Part shown: positions 17,639-25,922 of the stretch, piece by piece
Position numbering within the stretch: position 1 is the first letter of the stretch
How the letters are laid out: every line of letters begins with the position of its first letter
Source of the DNA: Gammaproteobacteria bacterium
GTDB taxonomy: Bacteria; Pseudomonadota; Gammaproteobacteria; SZUA-229
Assembly: GCA_030595325.1 (NCBI GenBank)
Contig: JAUVDN010000010.1
Span: 1 to 37,701 of the forward strand
Direction: 5' to 3'
Length of the DNA: 37,701 bases
Made by a program: the position numbers and the translations under genes
Notes under the pieces: model-generated
What the model saw: the letters and a program-made list of their open reading frames with translations, nothing else
Told to the model about the DNA's origin: nothing
Database searches by the model: none

Positions 17639-18079
17639 TTACTTAGCTGCAGGAGCAGCTGGTGCAGGAGCAGCTGGTGCAGGACCAGGACCGTATTGTG
17701 GACCAGGGCCATAACCAGAACGAGGACCGTAGTACGGACGGTTATAATAACCATTATTACCGTTATTACCGTTATAACCATTACTGTTGCTCCAGTTATT
17801 ACGATTGTCCCAATTATTGCTACCATAATAATCGTTACGAGCGTTGCCACGGCCACTACCTTTGCCTTTACCACTCATGCCAAAGTTAAAGCTGCCATCC
17901 ATATCGCCAGATCCGTCGCCAGATCCATCACCTGAACCATTATTACGCCAGTCGTTATTCCAGTTATTGTTATTGTTGTTGTTCCAGTTGCTGTTGTTGT
18001 CCATAGGACCCCAATCGGCACTAGCTGATGCAGATACTAATAATATTGTAGCTGCTGTTGCAGTAAGTAATAATTTCAT
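17639..18079 (-). CDS. Secreted Asn/Gly/Tyr-rich protein, probable sulfur globule protein
   Basis: A 146-residue protein from the ATG at 18079, with GGAGG five nt upstream; the ORF-track start at 18154 is poorer. A clear signal peptide (MKLLLTATAATILLVSASASA) is followed by WGPMDN, Asn/Trp-rich runs, GDGSGD repeats, a FNFGMSGKGKGSGRGNAR block, Tyr/Gly/Asn stretches and a Pro/Ala tail ending AAPAAK. From memory this layout (signal peptide, WGP, GDG...FNFSMSG-like block, Gly/Tyr repeats, PAAPA tail) matches envelope proteins of periplasmic sulfur globules in purple and colourless sulfur bacteria. Low-complexity proteins can mimic each other, so the call is probable. It has its own terminator and an FNR-type promoter. 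Confidence 0.72.
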   Translation of the reverse strand: MKLLLTATAATILLVSASASADWGPMDNNSNWNNNNNNNWNNDWRNNGSGDGSGDGSGDMDGSFNFGMSGKGKGSGRGNARNDYYGSNNWDNRNNWSNSNGYNGNNGNNGYYNRPYYGPRSGYGPGPQYGPGPAPAAPAPAAPAAK

Positions 18080-18179
18080 ATTTCCCTCCACAGGAGTTTT
18101 ATTTAATAATCTATCGCAAGAACCCTCTCTAATAAAAACACTCCTGCGAATCACTAAGAAAAATTAATTTCTGCGTTCG

Positions 18180-18220
18180 ATAATACAAACATTCTTACGC
18201 AATACTTTGATATATATCAA
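18180..18220 (-). promoter_or_regulatory. Class II FNR promoter for the sulfur-globule-like gene
   Basis: TTGATATATATCAA (18207-18220) is a perfect FNR palindrome. On the minus strand a -10 of TATTAT (complement of 18180-18185) follows after 21 bases. That puts the box centre about 41 bases upstream of the predicted start near 18172, the classic activating position. The leader would be about 93 nt. In the plus direction TATATG (18243-18248), 22 bases from the box, could likewise serve the CBS gene at 18400. Confidence 0.75.
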
Positions 18221-18399
18221 AAAGAAAAGCTGTGAATCTGGCTATATGGACTAAATTTCTTTGCTATGTCTTATTTATTACAGATATTTTTAGTTTTAAA
18301 CACACTATTCTCGAAACAACGGAAGCAATAACTGTAAAAATTACATCAAGCACATATATGAAATAATAATAAATTTTTGAACACATAACAGGTACAGCT

Positions 18400-18870
18400 A
18401 TGAACGCCTCAGAAGCAATGGATCCAAATCCAACGACACTAAATCCCACTGACACTATCGAGTGCGCTTCCGAATACATCATGAAAAATCGCTATCGCAA
18501 CCTGCCCGTGGTGGACGAAAATTTTTGTTATGTAGGTATGTTCGGCGTCAACTGTTTACTGAAACAAGTTATTCCCAAAGCAGTATTTCTCAAACAGGGG
18601 CTGGAAAATGTCAGCTTTATTCATGAGTCTTTTGAAGACCTGTTTCACCGGTTTTCAGCAGTAAAAGATCACCCCATATCCATCTGTATGAGCAAAGAAA
18701 TCGAACCGGTCACACCTGATACACCACTGACAGAAACCATGATGCGGCTTTATAAAACCCGCGCCAGTATCCCGGTCGTCGATAAAGACACTTGTAAGTT
18801 ACTGGGGATGATTTCGTACTGGGAGATAGGCGAGAAAATACTCGCTGCAGGAGAATCAAAAGATGCATAG
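18400..18870 (+). CDS. CBS-domain protein
   Basis: A 156-residue soluble protein with two CBS motifs: one at about residues 10-60 (NPTDTIECASEYIMKNRYRN, LPVVDENFCYVGMF) and one at about 100-150 (VTPDTPLTETMMRLY, ASIPVVDKDTCKLLGMI). CBS pairs usually bind adenine nucleotides and gate the activity of a partner. Its last eight bases overlap the permease gene, so the likely partner is that transporter, either as a regulatory subunit or as a sensor. AGG sits seven nt before the ATG. The FNR box about 180 bp upstream may also serve this operon. Confidence 0.85.
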   Translation: MNASEAMDPNPTTLNPTDTIECASEYIMKNRYRNLPVVDENFCYVGMFGVNCLLKQVIPKAVFLKQGLENVSFIHESFEDLFHRFSAVKDHPISICMSKEIEPVTPDTPLTETMMRLYKTRASIPVVDKDTCKLLGMISYWEIGEKILAAGESKDA

Positions 18871-20200
18871 CACTCACCAGGTGGATGTAATCTTTGGCCT
18901 GTCCCCCGTCTTGTTTGCGGGCAGTTTATTTGTACTAACCTATCTACTGATCATTACAGAACGATTGAACCGCGCCATTATCGCCATGATGGCTGCAGCG
19001 TTGATGATCATCGGTGGTGTACTCACACAGGAAGCAGCCGTTCAGGGTGTCGATTTTAATACCATCGGACTACTAACAGGTATGATGATCATCGTTGGTA
19101 TCACCCGAGATTCCGGCGTATTCCAATACCTGGCAATCCGTTCAGCCAAAGTGGTTAAAGCTGACCCCTGGGGCATCCTGGTCATGCTGATGATAGTCAC
19201 CGCAGTGTTATCCGCCCTGCTGGATAATGTCACCACCGTATTATTGATAGCCCCCATCACTTTACTGATTACCGACACACTGAAAATCAACGCTTACCCT
19301 TACCTGTTTGCTGAAATATTTGCTGCTAATATCGGTGGCACAGCGACCTTAATTGGCGATCCGCCTAACATCATGATTGGTTCTGCAACAGGCCTTGGTT
19401 ACAATGACTTCCTGTTTAACCTGGCACCTATCGCTATTATAATATTGGCAATTACTATCATTCCAATATACTTTATCTGGGGTCGGCATCTAAAAGCCGA
19501 ACCCGAATTAATCGAAAAAGTAATGCAATACCGTGAAATTGATGCCATCAAAGACTGGGTACTTCTCAAAAAATCACTGTTTGTATTGACGCTAGTCATG
19601 TTCGGTTTTATCGTTGGCCATGATTATGGCTACCAGCCGGCAACGGTAGCCATGTTTGGCGCAGCTTTATTACTCACCTTAAACTGCTTGCCACATAGCC
19701 AGGAAAAACAGACAGAGCTTGTTGCCAAATCTCTGTGTGATGTCGAATGGATTACCATCTTCTTTTTTATCGGCTTGTTTATCCTGGTCTACGGTGTTGA
19801 AACCACTGGCATACTGGAGTCACTGGCGCATCAGGTAATAACACTGACAGATGGTGACAAAACGGTAACCGCGATTTCAATTTTGTTTGTGTCCGCAGTT
19901 GCATCAGCTATCGTTGATAACATCCCCTTCGTCGCAACCATGATTCCGTTAATTAAAAATATGGCGGCAAGTTTTGGCGGTGCAGAAGAATTATTACCAC
20001 TATGGTGGTCGCTAGCTTTAGGTGCATGTCTCGGTGGAAATGGCAGCCTTGTTGGTGCCAGTGCTAATCTGATCGTTGCAGGATTTGCCGAAAGATCTGG
20101 CCAGCCAATCCGGTTTTTACCTTTCATGCTGATGGCCTTTCCGATGATGCTGGTATCTGTCTGTATCAGTGCAGTATATGTTTACTTTCGTTATTTTTAG
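18863..20200 (+). CDS. ArsB/NhaD-type (IT superfamily) permease
   Basis: A 445-residue polytopic membrane protein with about eleven or twelve hydrophobic segments. The internal repeat signatures ALLDNVTTVLLIAPI and ASAIVDNIPFVATMIPL, and the pair ANIGGTATLIGDPPNIMIG and CLGGNGSLVGASANLI, are typical of ArsB/NhaD/SLC13-like anion or Na+/H+ transporters. The substrate (arsenite, Na+/H+ exchange, an anion such as sulfate) cannot be read from sequence, and no ars regulator or arsC is nearby. GGAG lies upstream of the ATG inside the end of the CBS gene. Confidence 0.88.
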   Translation: MHSTHQVDVIFGLSPVLFAGSLFVLTYLLIITERLNRAIIAMMAAALMIIGGVLTQEAAVQGVDFNTIGLLTGMMIIVGITRDSGVFQYLAIRSAKVVKADPWGILVMLMIVTAVLSALLDNVTTVLLIAPITLLITDTLKINAYPYLFAEIFAANIGGTATLIGDPPNIMIGSATGLGYNDFLFNLAPIAIIILAITIIPIYFIWGRHLKAEPELIEKVMQYREIDAIKDWVLLKKSLFVLTLVMFGFIVGHDYGYQPATVAMFGAALLLTLNCLPHSQEKQTELVAKSLCDVEWITIFFFIGLFILVYGVETTGILESLAHQVITLTDGDKTVTAISILFVSAVASAIVDNIPFVATMIPLIKNMAASFGGAEELLPLWWSLALGACLGGNGSLVGASANLIVAGFAERSGQPIRFLPFMLMAFPMMLVSVCISAVYVYFRYF

Positions 20201-20215
20201 TTACGCAATATCCAC

Positions 20216-20263
20216 TGTCACCAGTCATTATTATTTTTATCTCAGAAATGATGACTGGTGACA
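20216..20263 (+). repeat. Long inverted repeat after the permease gene
   Basis: TGTCACCAGTCAT (20216-20228) pairs perfectly with ATGACTGGTGACA (20251-20263) across a 22-base AT-rich loop. It lies between the permease stop and the small membrane protein gene. No U-run follows on the plus strand, so it is more likely an mRNA-stabilising or attenuating hairpin, or an operator, than a simple terminator. Confidence 0.75.
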
Positions 20264-20290
20264 AGACAAAGGAGTTAAAGTCTAAACATC

Positions 20291-20536
20291 ATGGCCATTG
20301 ATCACTATAAACTGAAAGATAAATCAGATGCTGAACTGCATGACTGGTTATATGAGCAGATACCAGGCACAGCAGAATACAATTCAGGTGTTCTAGAATC
20401 AATGCAACGAGCTGCAACAATGGAAGAGATATTTGAAAAAAAGAATGCACCGAGACGAAGGCGTGAGTTAATCGCAGGATGTTTAGCTATTTTATCCATT
20501 ATGCTGATTATCATTGCCATCGTATCTTCATCATAG
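20291..20536 (+). CDS. Small C-terminally anchored membrane protein
   Basis: An 81-residue protein that I do not recognise. The first 55 residues are polar and charged (KLKDKSDAELHDWLYEQ). A basic cluster NAPRRRRE then precedes one hydrophobic helix (about 61-79, LIAGCLAILSIMLIIIAIV), which predicts a single-pass inner-membrane protein with a cytoplasmic N-terminus. GGAG lies 16 bases before the ATG, too far to be ideal, so the start is not certain. It follows the permease by 90 bp with a hairpin between, so it may be the distal gene of that operon. Confidence 0.6.
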   Translation: MAIDHYKLKDKSDAELHDWLYEQIPGTAEYNSGVLESMQRAATMEEIFEKKNAPRRRRELIAGCLAILSIMLIIIAIVSSS

Positions 20537-20771
20537 CCGGCAATACCAAAGGTTCTGTACTGTAAATGTTGTCTCAGAGTGTTTATACACTGACGTCAGT
20601 TTACCTTCCGGAAATAATCATAAGCCACTATAAGTATGATAATTTGACACTATATTTTAGCTTAAACACGATGTCACACTAGATTTAAAAATCGCAGCCT
20701 GTTTCCAAAATTTGATTACTCAGCGTGAAAAACTTGCATCTAATTAGGGAGCATAATAGTGCTTTCCGGAC

Positions 20772-22169
20772 TCAGCGAATGTCCATATGTTTAAGCTTTC
20801 GATAAATAGTTCGCTCACTGATTCCCAGTGCGGCAGCCACCAGTTTACGATTACCGTTAAATCGATTAAGCAGATCTCTAATGTGATCTTCCTCTATACT
20901 CTTTAAGGTAGTCGATCCATTAGTACCACCGGACAAACCTGACGTTAATGATGCTTGCGATGATGCAATGTTCATCGGGTCGATTTTGTCTGCTTCAATT
21001 GCGTTACAATGCGGCAAATTATTTAATACATTTTTAATTAAGGCGGCGTCGATTTCCCGATTACGGCTATGTGTTGCAGCAATAAAAAGAATATTACGTA
21101 ACTCACGGACATTGCCAGGATATGAATAACTCTTCAGACAATCGTAAACATCTGCCATCAGACGATAACTGCAGCGCATTGAACGGTTAATACCTTCGAG
21201 CAAACTGCGTGCCAGTATAGGTATATCATTGATGCGTTCTCGCAAACTTGGTAGACGGACATTCAGACAGGCAATCCTGTAATACAAATCTTCACGGAAG
21301 CCACCGGCGATTACCGACTCCCATAAGTGCCGGTTAGTAGCACAGATGATACGAACATTGGCCTTGCGCATACGCTTGCCGCCGACACGTCTATACTGAC
21401 CGGTCTCCAGCACACGTAGTAGTTTGGCCTGTTGTGAAAGTGGCATATCGCCGATTTCATCGAGAAAGATAGTGCCGCCGTCTGCTAGCTCGAACAGCCC
21501 CTGCTTGTCACCCGTGCTACCGGTATATGCTCCACTGACGTGACCGAACATCTCTGATTCAAACAGGCTCTCCGTTAATACTGTACTGTCAACGATTTGA
21601 AAGGGGTTCATGTTACGCTGAGAATGCGAATGAATATATTCAGCGGCTAGCTCTTTTCCGGTACCTGTCTCGCCCTGTAGCAGTACCGGTGCATCGGAAC
21701 TGGCTGCGATATTCAACTGATCGATACAGGCGGTAAATTCAGCTGAATCACCAACCATTCGGTTATTACCGGGTTTGCAATTTATATCAGGTGTAATTTC
21801 TTCGATACATTCGCCTAAAAATAATTCATTATTATCACTTCTTAATGGAAAAGCAGATACTTTTACCTGATGCATGCGGTGTTCTGCATCACAATGCAAA
21901 TGTGTACAGATTTTTGCCTCACCGGTGTTAAAAACATGCTCATGCGGACACTCCTCACCGTCGACACTGCATGGATAATCTTTACCATGGCTAACCTGAT
22001 GACATGTCATACCGATGGCACTTTCATTTGAAGTACCATATTGTTTCTCATAGGCCTTATTCACTGCCATGATGCGATAGTTCTTATCGATGACAACAAA
22101 AGGTTGCTCGTGACTGTTGACCATTGAGTCCAGATTGACTGACACTGCAGTTTCAACTTTCTTATCCAT
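20772..22169 (-). CDS. Sigma-54-dependent activator with Cys/His-rich PAS domain
   Basis: A 465-residue bacterial enhancer-binding protein without a receiver domain. An N-terminal PAS domain (about 12-130) carries many potential metal or haem ligands: C56, H57, H61, C67, C74, H76, H78, C88, H90, H92, C93, H97, H100. The AAA+ domain has Walker A GETGTGKE (166-173) and Walker [11 protein letters not shown]. Its sigma-54-contacting loop reads GAYTGS instead of the consensus GAFTGA. A Fis-type helix-turn-helix is at the C-terminus ([19 protein letters not shown]). Divergently transcribed from the secreted peptide gene, which has a sigma-54-type promoter, it is the natural activator for the three such promoters here. 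The signal is probably a metal or redox cue, by inference. Confidence 0.93.
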   Translation of the reverse strand: MDKKVETAVSVNLDSMVNSHEQPFVVIDKNYRIMAVNKAYEKQYGTSNESAIGMTCHQVSHGKDYPCSVDGEECPHEHVFNTGEAKICTHLHCDAEHRMHQVKVSAFPLRSDNNELFLGECIEEITPDINCKPGNNRMVGDSAEFTACIDQLNIAASSDAPVLLQGETGTGKELAAEYIHSHSQRNMNPFQIVDSTVLTESLFESEMFGHVSGAYTGSTGDKQGLFELADGGTIFLDEIGDMPLSQQAKLLRVLETGQYRRVGGKRMRKANVRIICATNRHLWESVIAGGFREDLYYRIACLNVRLPSLRERINDIPILARSLLEGINRSMRCSYRLMADVYDCLKSYSYPGNVRELRNILFIAATHSRNREIDAALIKNVLNNLPHCNAIEADKIDPMNIASSQASLTSGLSGGTNGSTTLKSIEEDHIRDLLNRFNGNRKLVAAALGISERTIYRKLKHMDIR

Positions 22170-22209
22170 AGTATTCCTCGGTTATTCCTGAATATATAGC
22201 ATTGTTTGC

Positions 22210-22267
22210 ATGACAGTTATGTCATACCAGAACAAGTCCAGTCAGCGTAGCATGTCACCACAGTCAT
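22210..22267 (+). promoter_or_regulatory. Paired upstream activating sites
   Basis: ATGACAGTTATGTCAT (22210-22225) is an inverted repeat, and ATGTCACCACAGTCAT (22252-22267) is a related imperfect one. Their centres are 42 bp (four helical turns) apart, about 150 and 108 bp upstream of the predicted sigma-54 start near 22367. This is the usual geometry for an enhancer-binding protein, presumably the adjacent one. Confidence 0.6.
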
Positions 22268-22271
22268 GAGC

Positions 22272-22285
22272 TTGACATACATCAA
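22272..22285. promoter_or_regulatory. Near-perfect FNR box
   Basis: TTGACATACATCAA matches TTGAT-N4-ATCAA with one mismatch. It lies between the activator gene (minus) and the peptide gene (plus). A weak minus-strand -10 (TACGCT) about 22 bases away could let it control the activator gene. Direction and effect are uncertain. Confidence 0.5.
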
Positions 22286-22339
22286 GAAAAATAACAGCAA
22301 TATTATTAATTAAATCAGTCGGTTACCATATAGTAAGAC

Positions 22340-22357
22340 TTGGTATGTTTGTTGCTT
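22340..22357 (+). promoter_or_regulatory. Sigma-54-type promoter for the secreted peptide gene
   Basis: TTGGTATGTTTGTTGCTT has the invariant GG-N10-GC of -24/-12 promoters and a good TTGC. Transcription would start near 22367, giving a leader of about 70 nt before the ATG at 22438. The core is identical at 14 of 15 bases to the one upstream of the multicopper oxidase. Confidence 0.72.
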
Positions 22358-22437
22358 AGTAATATTGTAATAATAAAATTTTTATCACCTGTCACTATGT
22401 CGAATGAACATCAAACATGACTCAAATGAGGAAAGAA

Positions 22438-22716
22438 ATGATTATCACTAAGCATGATAAAGTAATTGATAAAGTAATATTTGCGGTGTTATCAGCCTTG
22501 TTAATCTCTGCATTAAGCGCTTTATTTTTCAGTAAGGCTGAAGCAGCTAATATTACTACCGAGCATAGTGAGCCAGCTGGCGGCTTGCACAGTAATGCTG
22601 GTAGTTTTGACTCACGAAACAAACACACCAATATCAGTAATAACCAGGGTGATGCAGTACCCCCCATTGCATTTATACAGGAAGGAATACCTACACCTTC
22701 AGAGCAAGTTATTTAG
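22438..22716 (+). CDS. Small secreted/periplasmic peptide, unknown function
   Basis: A 92-residue protein starting at the ATG at 22438, where AGGA lies five nt upstream; the track start at 22417 is seven codons earlier without such a site. A basic N-terminus and a hydrophobic stretch (about 13-30) end in SKAEAA, a plausible signal-peptidase site. The mature part of about 60 residues is hydrophilic, rich in His/Asn/Ser, Cys-free, and ends TPSEQVI. I do not recognise it. It is not obviously CusF, because no Met/Trp/His copper site is visible. Its sigma-54-type promoter and the divergent activator suggest it is a primary target of that regulator. Confidence 0.65.
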   Translation: MIITKHDKVIDKVIFAVLSALLISALSALFFSKAEAANITTEHSEPAGGLHSNAGSFDSRNKHTNISNNQGDAVPPIAFIQEGIPTPSEQVI

Positions 22717-22764
22717 GGGCTAATTGTTCGCCTCATTTTTTTGCTTTATATAAAAGTGTCACAG

Positions 22765-22814
22765 CAGTTCTTCAAGATAAGTAAGCGACTACACGCTTAG
22801 CGACTGAAGAACTG
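22765..22814. repeat. Inverted repeat between convergent genes
   Basis: CAGTTCTTCA (22765-22774) pairs with TGAAGAACTG (22805-22814), with an inner AAGCG/CGCTT stem. It sits between the ends of the peptide gene and cusA. No T-run follows on either side, so it may be a processing or pausing hairpin serving both genes rather than an intrinsic terminator. Confidence 0.65.
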
Positions 22815-22820
22815 AATTAC

Positions 22821-25800
22821 TCAACCCGGTTTTCTCTTATAGAAATAAAAAAGAACCGGTAATAAAAACATTGAAACTAATGGTGCGGTAAACATTCCTC
22901 CTACCATTGGAATAGCAATCGGCCGCATCACTTCAAGACCGGTGCCTTCACCAAGCAATATCGGCAATAAACCACCAATAATAATAGCCACCGTCATTGT
23001 TTTAGGTCTTACTCTTCTTAATGCACCTTGCAATACTGCCTGCTTGAGTTCTTCATTTGTTTGCGGCGCATTCTTTTTTATAGCCGCATTCAAATAAATC
23101 AACATCACAATGCTAAATTCTATTGCCACACCTGCTAAAGCAATAAAACCAATTGCTACGGCGACTGAAAGATTTAAACCATAAAAATAAAGCAGCCAGA
23201 TGCCTCCTGACAATGCGAAAGGCACAGATAACATAATCAGCAATGGCTCCATGATATTTTTAAAACTCAAATATAGAAGAACAAAAATAATGGTTAAGGT
23301 TAAGGGGATAATGTAGATCAGCTTTTCTTTAACCCGCTCAAAATATTCGAATTCACCCGCCCAGGATAAGCTATAACCCGTTGGCATTAAGACCTCACTA
23401 TTAATAACTGCCTTTAGTTCATTAACATACGCACCAAGATCACGGTCTGCGATATCGATATACACATAGACACTCAAACGACCATTTTCACTCTTGATCA
23501 TCGCAGGTCCATCCGAATATTTAATTTCTGCAAATTCACTCAAAGGTAATAGATCGCCATGTTTTGTCACGATAGGAAGGTCACGCAATTTAGCGAGTGA
23601 ATTTCTTATATCATAGGGGTAACGTATATTGATCGGGTATCGTTCACGGCCTTCGACCGTCTCTGTAATATTCATTCCACCAACAGCGGTCGAAATAATT
23701 TGCTGCAGATCACCGACATTAAAAAGTTGCTGGCCCGCATTGTAACGGTCAATGGTAATATCGATATATCGTCCATTAGAAATACGTTCTGCTATGACCG
23801 ATGCAGTACCATCAATCGATTTAGCCAGACTCTCAATCTGTTGAGAGATCCTTTCTACATCTTTCAACTCCGGACCAGAGACTCTGATACCGACAGGCGT
23901 TTTCACGCCTGTGGCTAACATATCAATACGGGCTTCGATAGGCATTAACCACGCATTGACCAGACCCGGTACATTCACTCTGGCATCAAGTTCAGCTTTT
24001 ATTTTTTTGATGGTCATGCCTTCACGCCACTCTTCTTCAGGCTTAAGCTGAATCGTTGTTTCCAGCATATTAAGTGGTGCAGGATCAGTAGCCGTTTCGG
24101 CTCGCCCTATCTTTCCGAAAACCTGCTTTACTTCAGGAACCGTTAATATTAACCGGTCCGTCTGCTGTAATAACTCCCGGCCTTTTCCTATAGAAATACC
24201 TGGCAAGGTGGTTGGCATATAGAGCAGATCACCTTCATTTAATTCCGGCATAAATTCTGAACCAATCTCCGACCATGGCCACGCTGACGTTATAAATAGA
24301 ATAAAAGCAATTGCTATAACCTTAAATGGTGAATTTAATGCTCGCGTTATATAGGGTTTATAGAGGCCGGAAAACCATCGATTGACCGGGTTATCATATT
24401 CACTCTTTATATTCCCGCGGATGAAATAAACAGATAGTACCGGCACCAGAGTAATCGAAAGTCCTGCAGCTGCAGCCATTACATAGGTTTTGGTGAAAGC
24501 CAGCGGGCTAAACATTCGCCCTTCCTGAGCTTCTAATGCGAACACCGGTAAAAAGCTTAAGGTAATAATAACTAGTGAGTAAAATAATGGTGGACCAACT
24601 TCTACACAGGCATCGGTGATAATTTTTATCCTGTTTTCTACATTATGATTTTTATTATTAAGCTCAAGATGTTTATGAATGTTCTCGATCATAACAATAC
24701 TGGCATCTAGCATTGCGCCTATGGCTATGGCTATGCCACCAAGTGACATGATATTGGCATTGATACCCTGATACTTCATCACGATAAAGGCTGATAAAAT
24801 ACCGACGGGGAGACTTATCGCTATAACCAGAGAAGAGCGAAGGTGCATTAAAAATATAACACAGACCAGGATAACAATAATAATCTCTTCGATTAATTTA
24901 TTGCTTAACGATTCGATAGAGCGCTGGATGAGGTCAGCTCTATTATAGGTTTCAACCAACTCTACCCCCTCAGGCAGAGCCAGCTTTAACTCTTCAATTC
25001 GTTGTTCGACATGCCGGATGGTATCAAGTGCATTCTCCTGCCATCGCATGATGACTATGCCACCAACAACCTCCCCCTTGCCATCAAGTTCTGCTACCCC
25101 CCTTCTCGGAGCCGGTCCTTCTCTAATCTCAGCAATATCACGTAAGAAAACAGCGTCACCAACAGAGTTAACACCGAGCGGCCCAACACTTCCTATATCT
25201 TCTATACTGGATAAATAACCATGCACACGTATCATGTACTCCGCTTCTGAGAGCTCAATGACCGACGCACCTGATTCCTGATTGCCATTCTTAAGCGCAC
25301 TAATTACCGATGAAAGTGTAACCAGCTCACGAAGCAGTACATTTGGATCAATAACTATTTGATACTGTTTAACCATACCGCCGAGTGATGCGATTTCTGC
25401 AACACCAGGAACAGACTCCAGTTCATATTTTAAAAACCAGTCTTGTATCGAGCGTAATTCACCTGGACCATGCTTTCCGGTTTTATCAATCAAGGCATAT
25501 TCATAAATCCAGCCGACACCACTTGCATCTGGACCTAACGATGATTTGGCACCATCTGGCAAAGTCTTTTCTACTTCGATCAGATACTCAGAAACACGCG
25601 ATCTCGCCCAGTATGGATCCACTCCTTCATCAAATAATACGTATACATAAGAATCACCAAAAAAAGAGTAACCCCGCACTGTGGTTGCGCCTGGCACGGT
25701 TAACATGGTTGAGGTTATGGGGTAGGTTATCTGGTCTTCAATAATCTGTGGTGCCTGCCCGGGGTAACTGGTTTTGATAATAACCTGGGTATCGGATAAA

Positions 25801-25922
25801 TCTGGTATGGCATCAAGCGGGATACTGCTGAGGGAACGCATGCCCCAGACAGCAAGGATCAAGCTCAATAACAGGATTAGCAGTCTGTTTTCTATCGACC
25901 ACCGAATTATCAGCTTGATCAA
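22821..25922 (-). CDS. cusA: Copper/silver efflux RND transporter, CusA-type
   Basis: A 1033-residue heavy-metal-efflux RND pump of full length. The N-terminal IPLDAIPDLSDTQVIIKTSYPGQAP and the TM4 motif GGIAIAIGAMLDASIVMIEN place it in the Cu+/Ag+ subgroup (HME4). The three methionines matching the CusA copper relay are visible in GDLLYMPTTLPG, PLNMLETTIQLKP and RIDMLATGVKTPVGI. The start is a TTG preceded by AGGAG and overlapping the cusB stop by four bases, so translation is coupled. It exports copper or silver from the periplasm or inner membrane through an outer-membrane channel not encoded here. Confidence 0.95.
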   Translation of the reverse strand: MIKLIIRWSIENRLLILLLSLILAVWGMRSLSSIPLDAIPDLSDTQVIIKTSYPGQAPQIIEDQITYPITSTMLTVPGATTVRGYSFFGDSYVYVLFDEGVDPYWARSRVSEYLIEVEKTLPDGAKSSLGPDASGVGWIYEYALIDKTGKHGPGELRSIQDWFLKYELESVPGVAEIASLGGMVKQYQIVIDPNVLLRELVTLSSVISALKNGNQESGASVIELSEAEYMIRVHGYLSSIEDIGSVGPLGVNSVGDAVFLRDIAEIREGPAPRRGVAELDGKGEVVGGIVIMRWQENALDTIRHVEQRIEELKLALPEGVELVETYNRADLIQRSIESLSNKLIEEIIIVILVCVIFLMHLRSSLVIAISLPVGILSAFIVMKYQGINANIMSLGGIAIAIGAMLDASIVMIENIHKHLELNNKNHNVENRIKIITDACVEVGPPLFYSLVIITLSFLPVFALEAQEGRMFSPLAFTKTYVMAAAAGLSITLVPVLSVYFIRGNIKSEYDNPVNRWFSGLYKPYITRALNSPFKVIAIAFILFITSAWPWSEIGSEFMPELNEGDLLYMPTTLPGISIGKGRELLQQTDRLILTVPEVKQVFGKIGRAETATDPAPLNMLETTIQLKPEEEWREGMTIKKIKAELDARVNVPGLVNAWLMPIEARIDMLATGVKTPVGIRVSGPELKDVERISQQIESLAKSIDGTASVIAERISNGRYIDITIDRYNAGQQLFNVGDLQQIISTAVGGMNITETVEGRERYPINIRYPYDIRNSLAKLRDLPIVTKHGDLLPLSEFAEIKYSDGPAMIKSENGRLSVYVYIDIADRDLGAYVNELKAVINSEVLMPTGYSLSWAGEFEYFERVKEKLIYIIPLTLTIIFVLLYLSFKNIMEPLLIMLSVPFALSGGIWLLYFYGLNLSVAVAIGFIALAGVAIEFSIVMLIYLNAAIKKNAPQTNEELKQAVLQGALRRVRPKTMTVAIIIGGLLPILLGEGTGLEVMRPIAIPMVGGMFTAPLVSMFLLPVLFYFYKRKPG

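Noticed and set aside
17629-18167. Several ORFs on both strands across the sulfur-globule-like gene
   Set aside because: They are frame shadows of a low-complexity, repeat-rich gene; only the minus-strand frame has a signal peptide, a Shine-Dalgarno and a terminator.
20589-20600. Perfect 12-base palindrome ACTGACGTCAGT between the small membrane protein and activator genes
   Set aside because: It is short, single, and in a 235-bp convergent gap; nothing ties it to a regulator.
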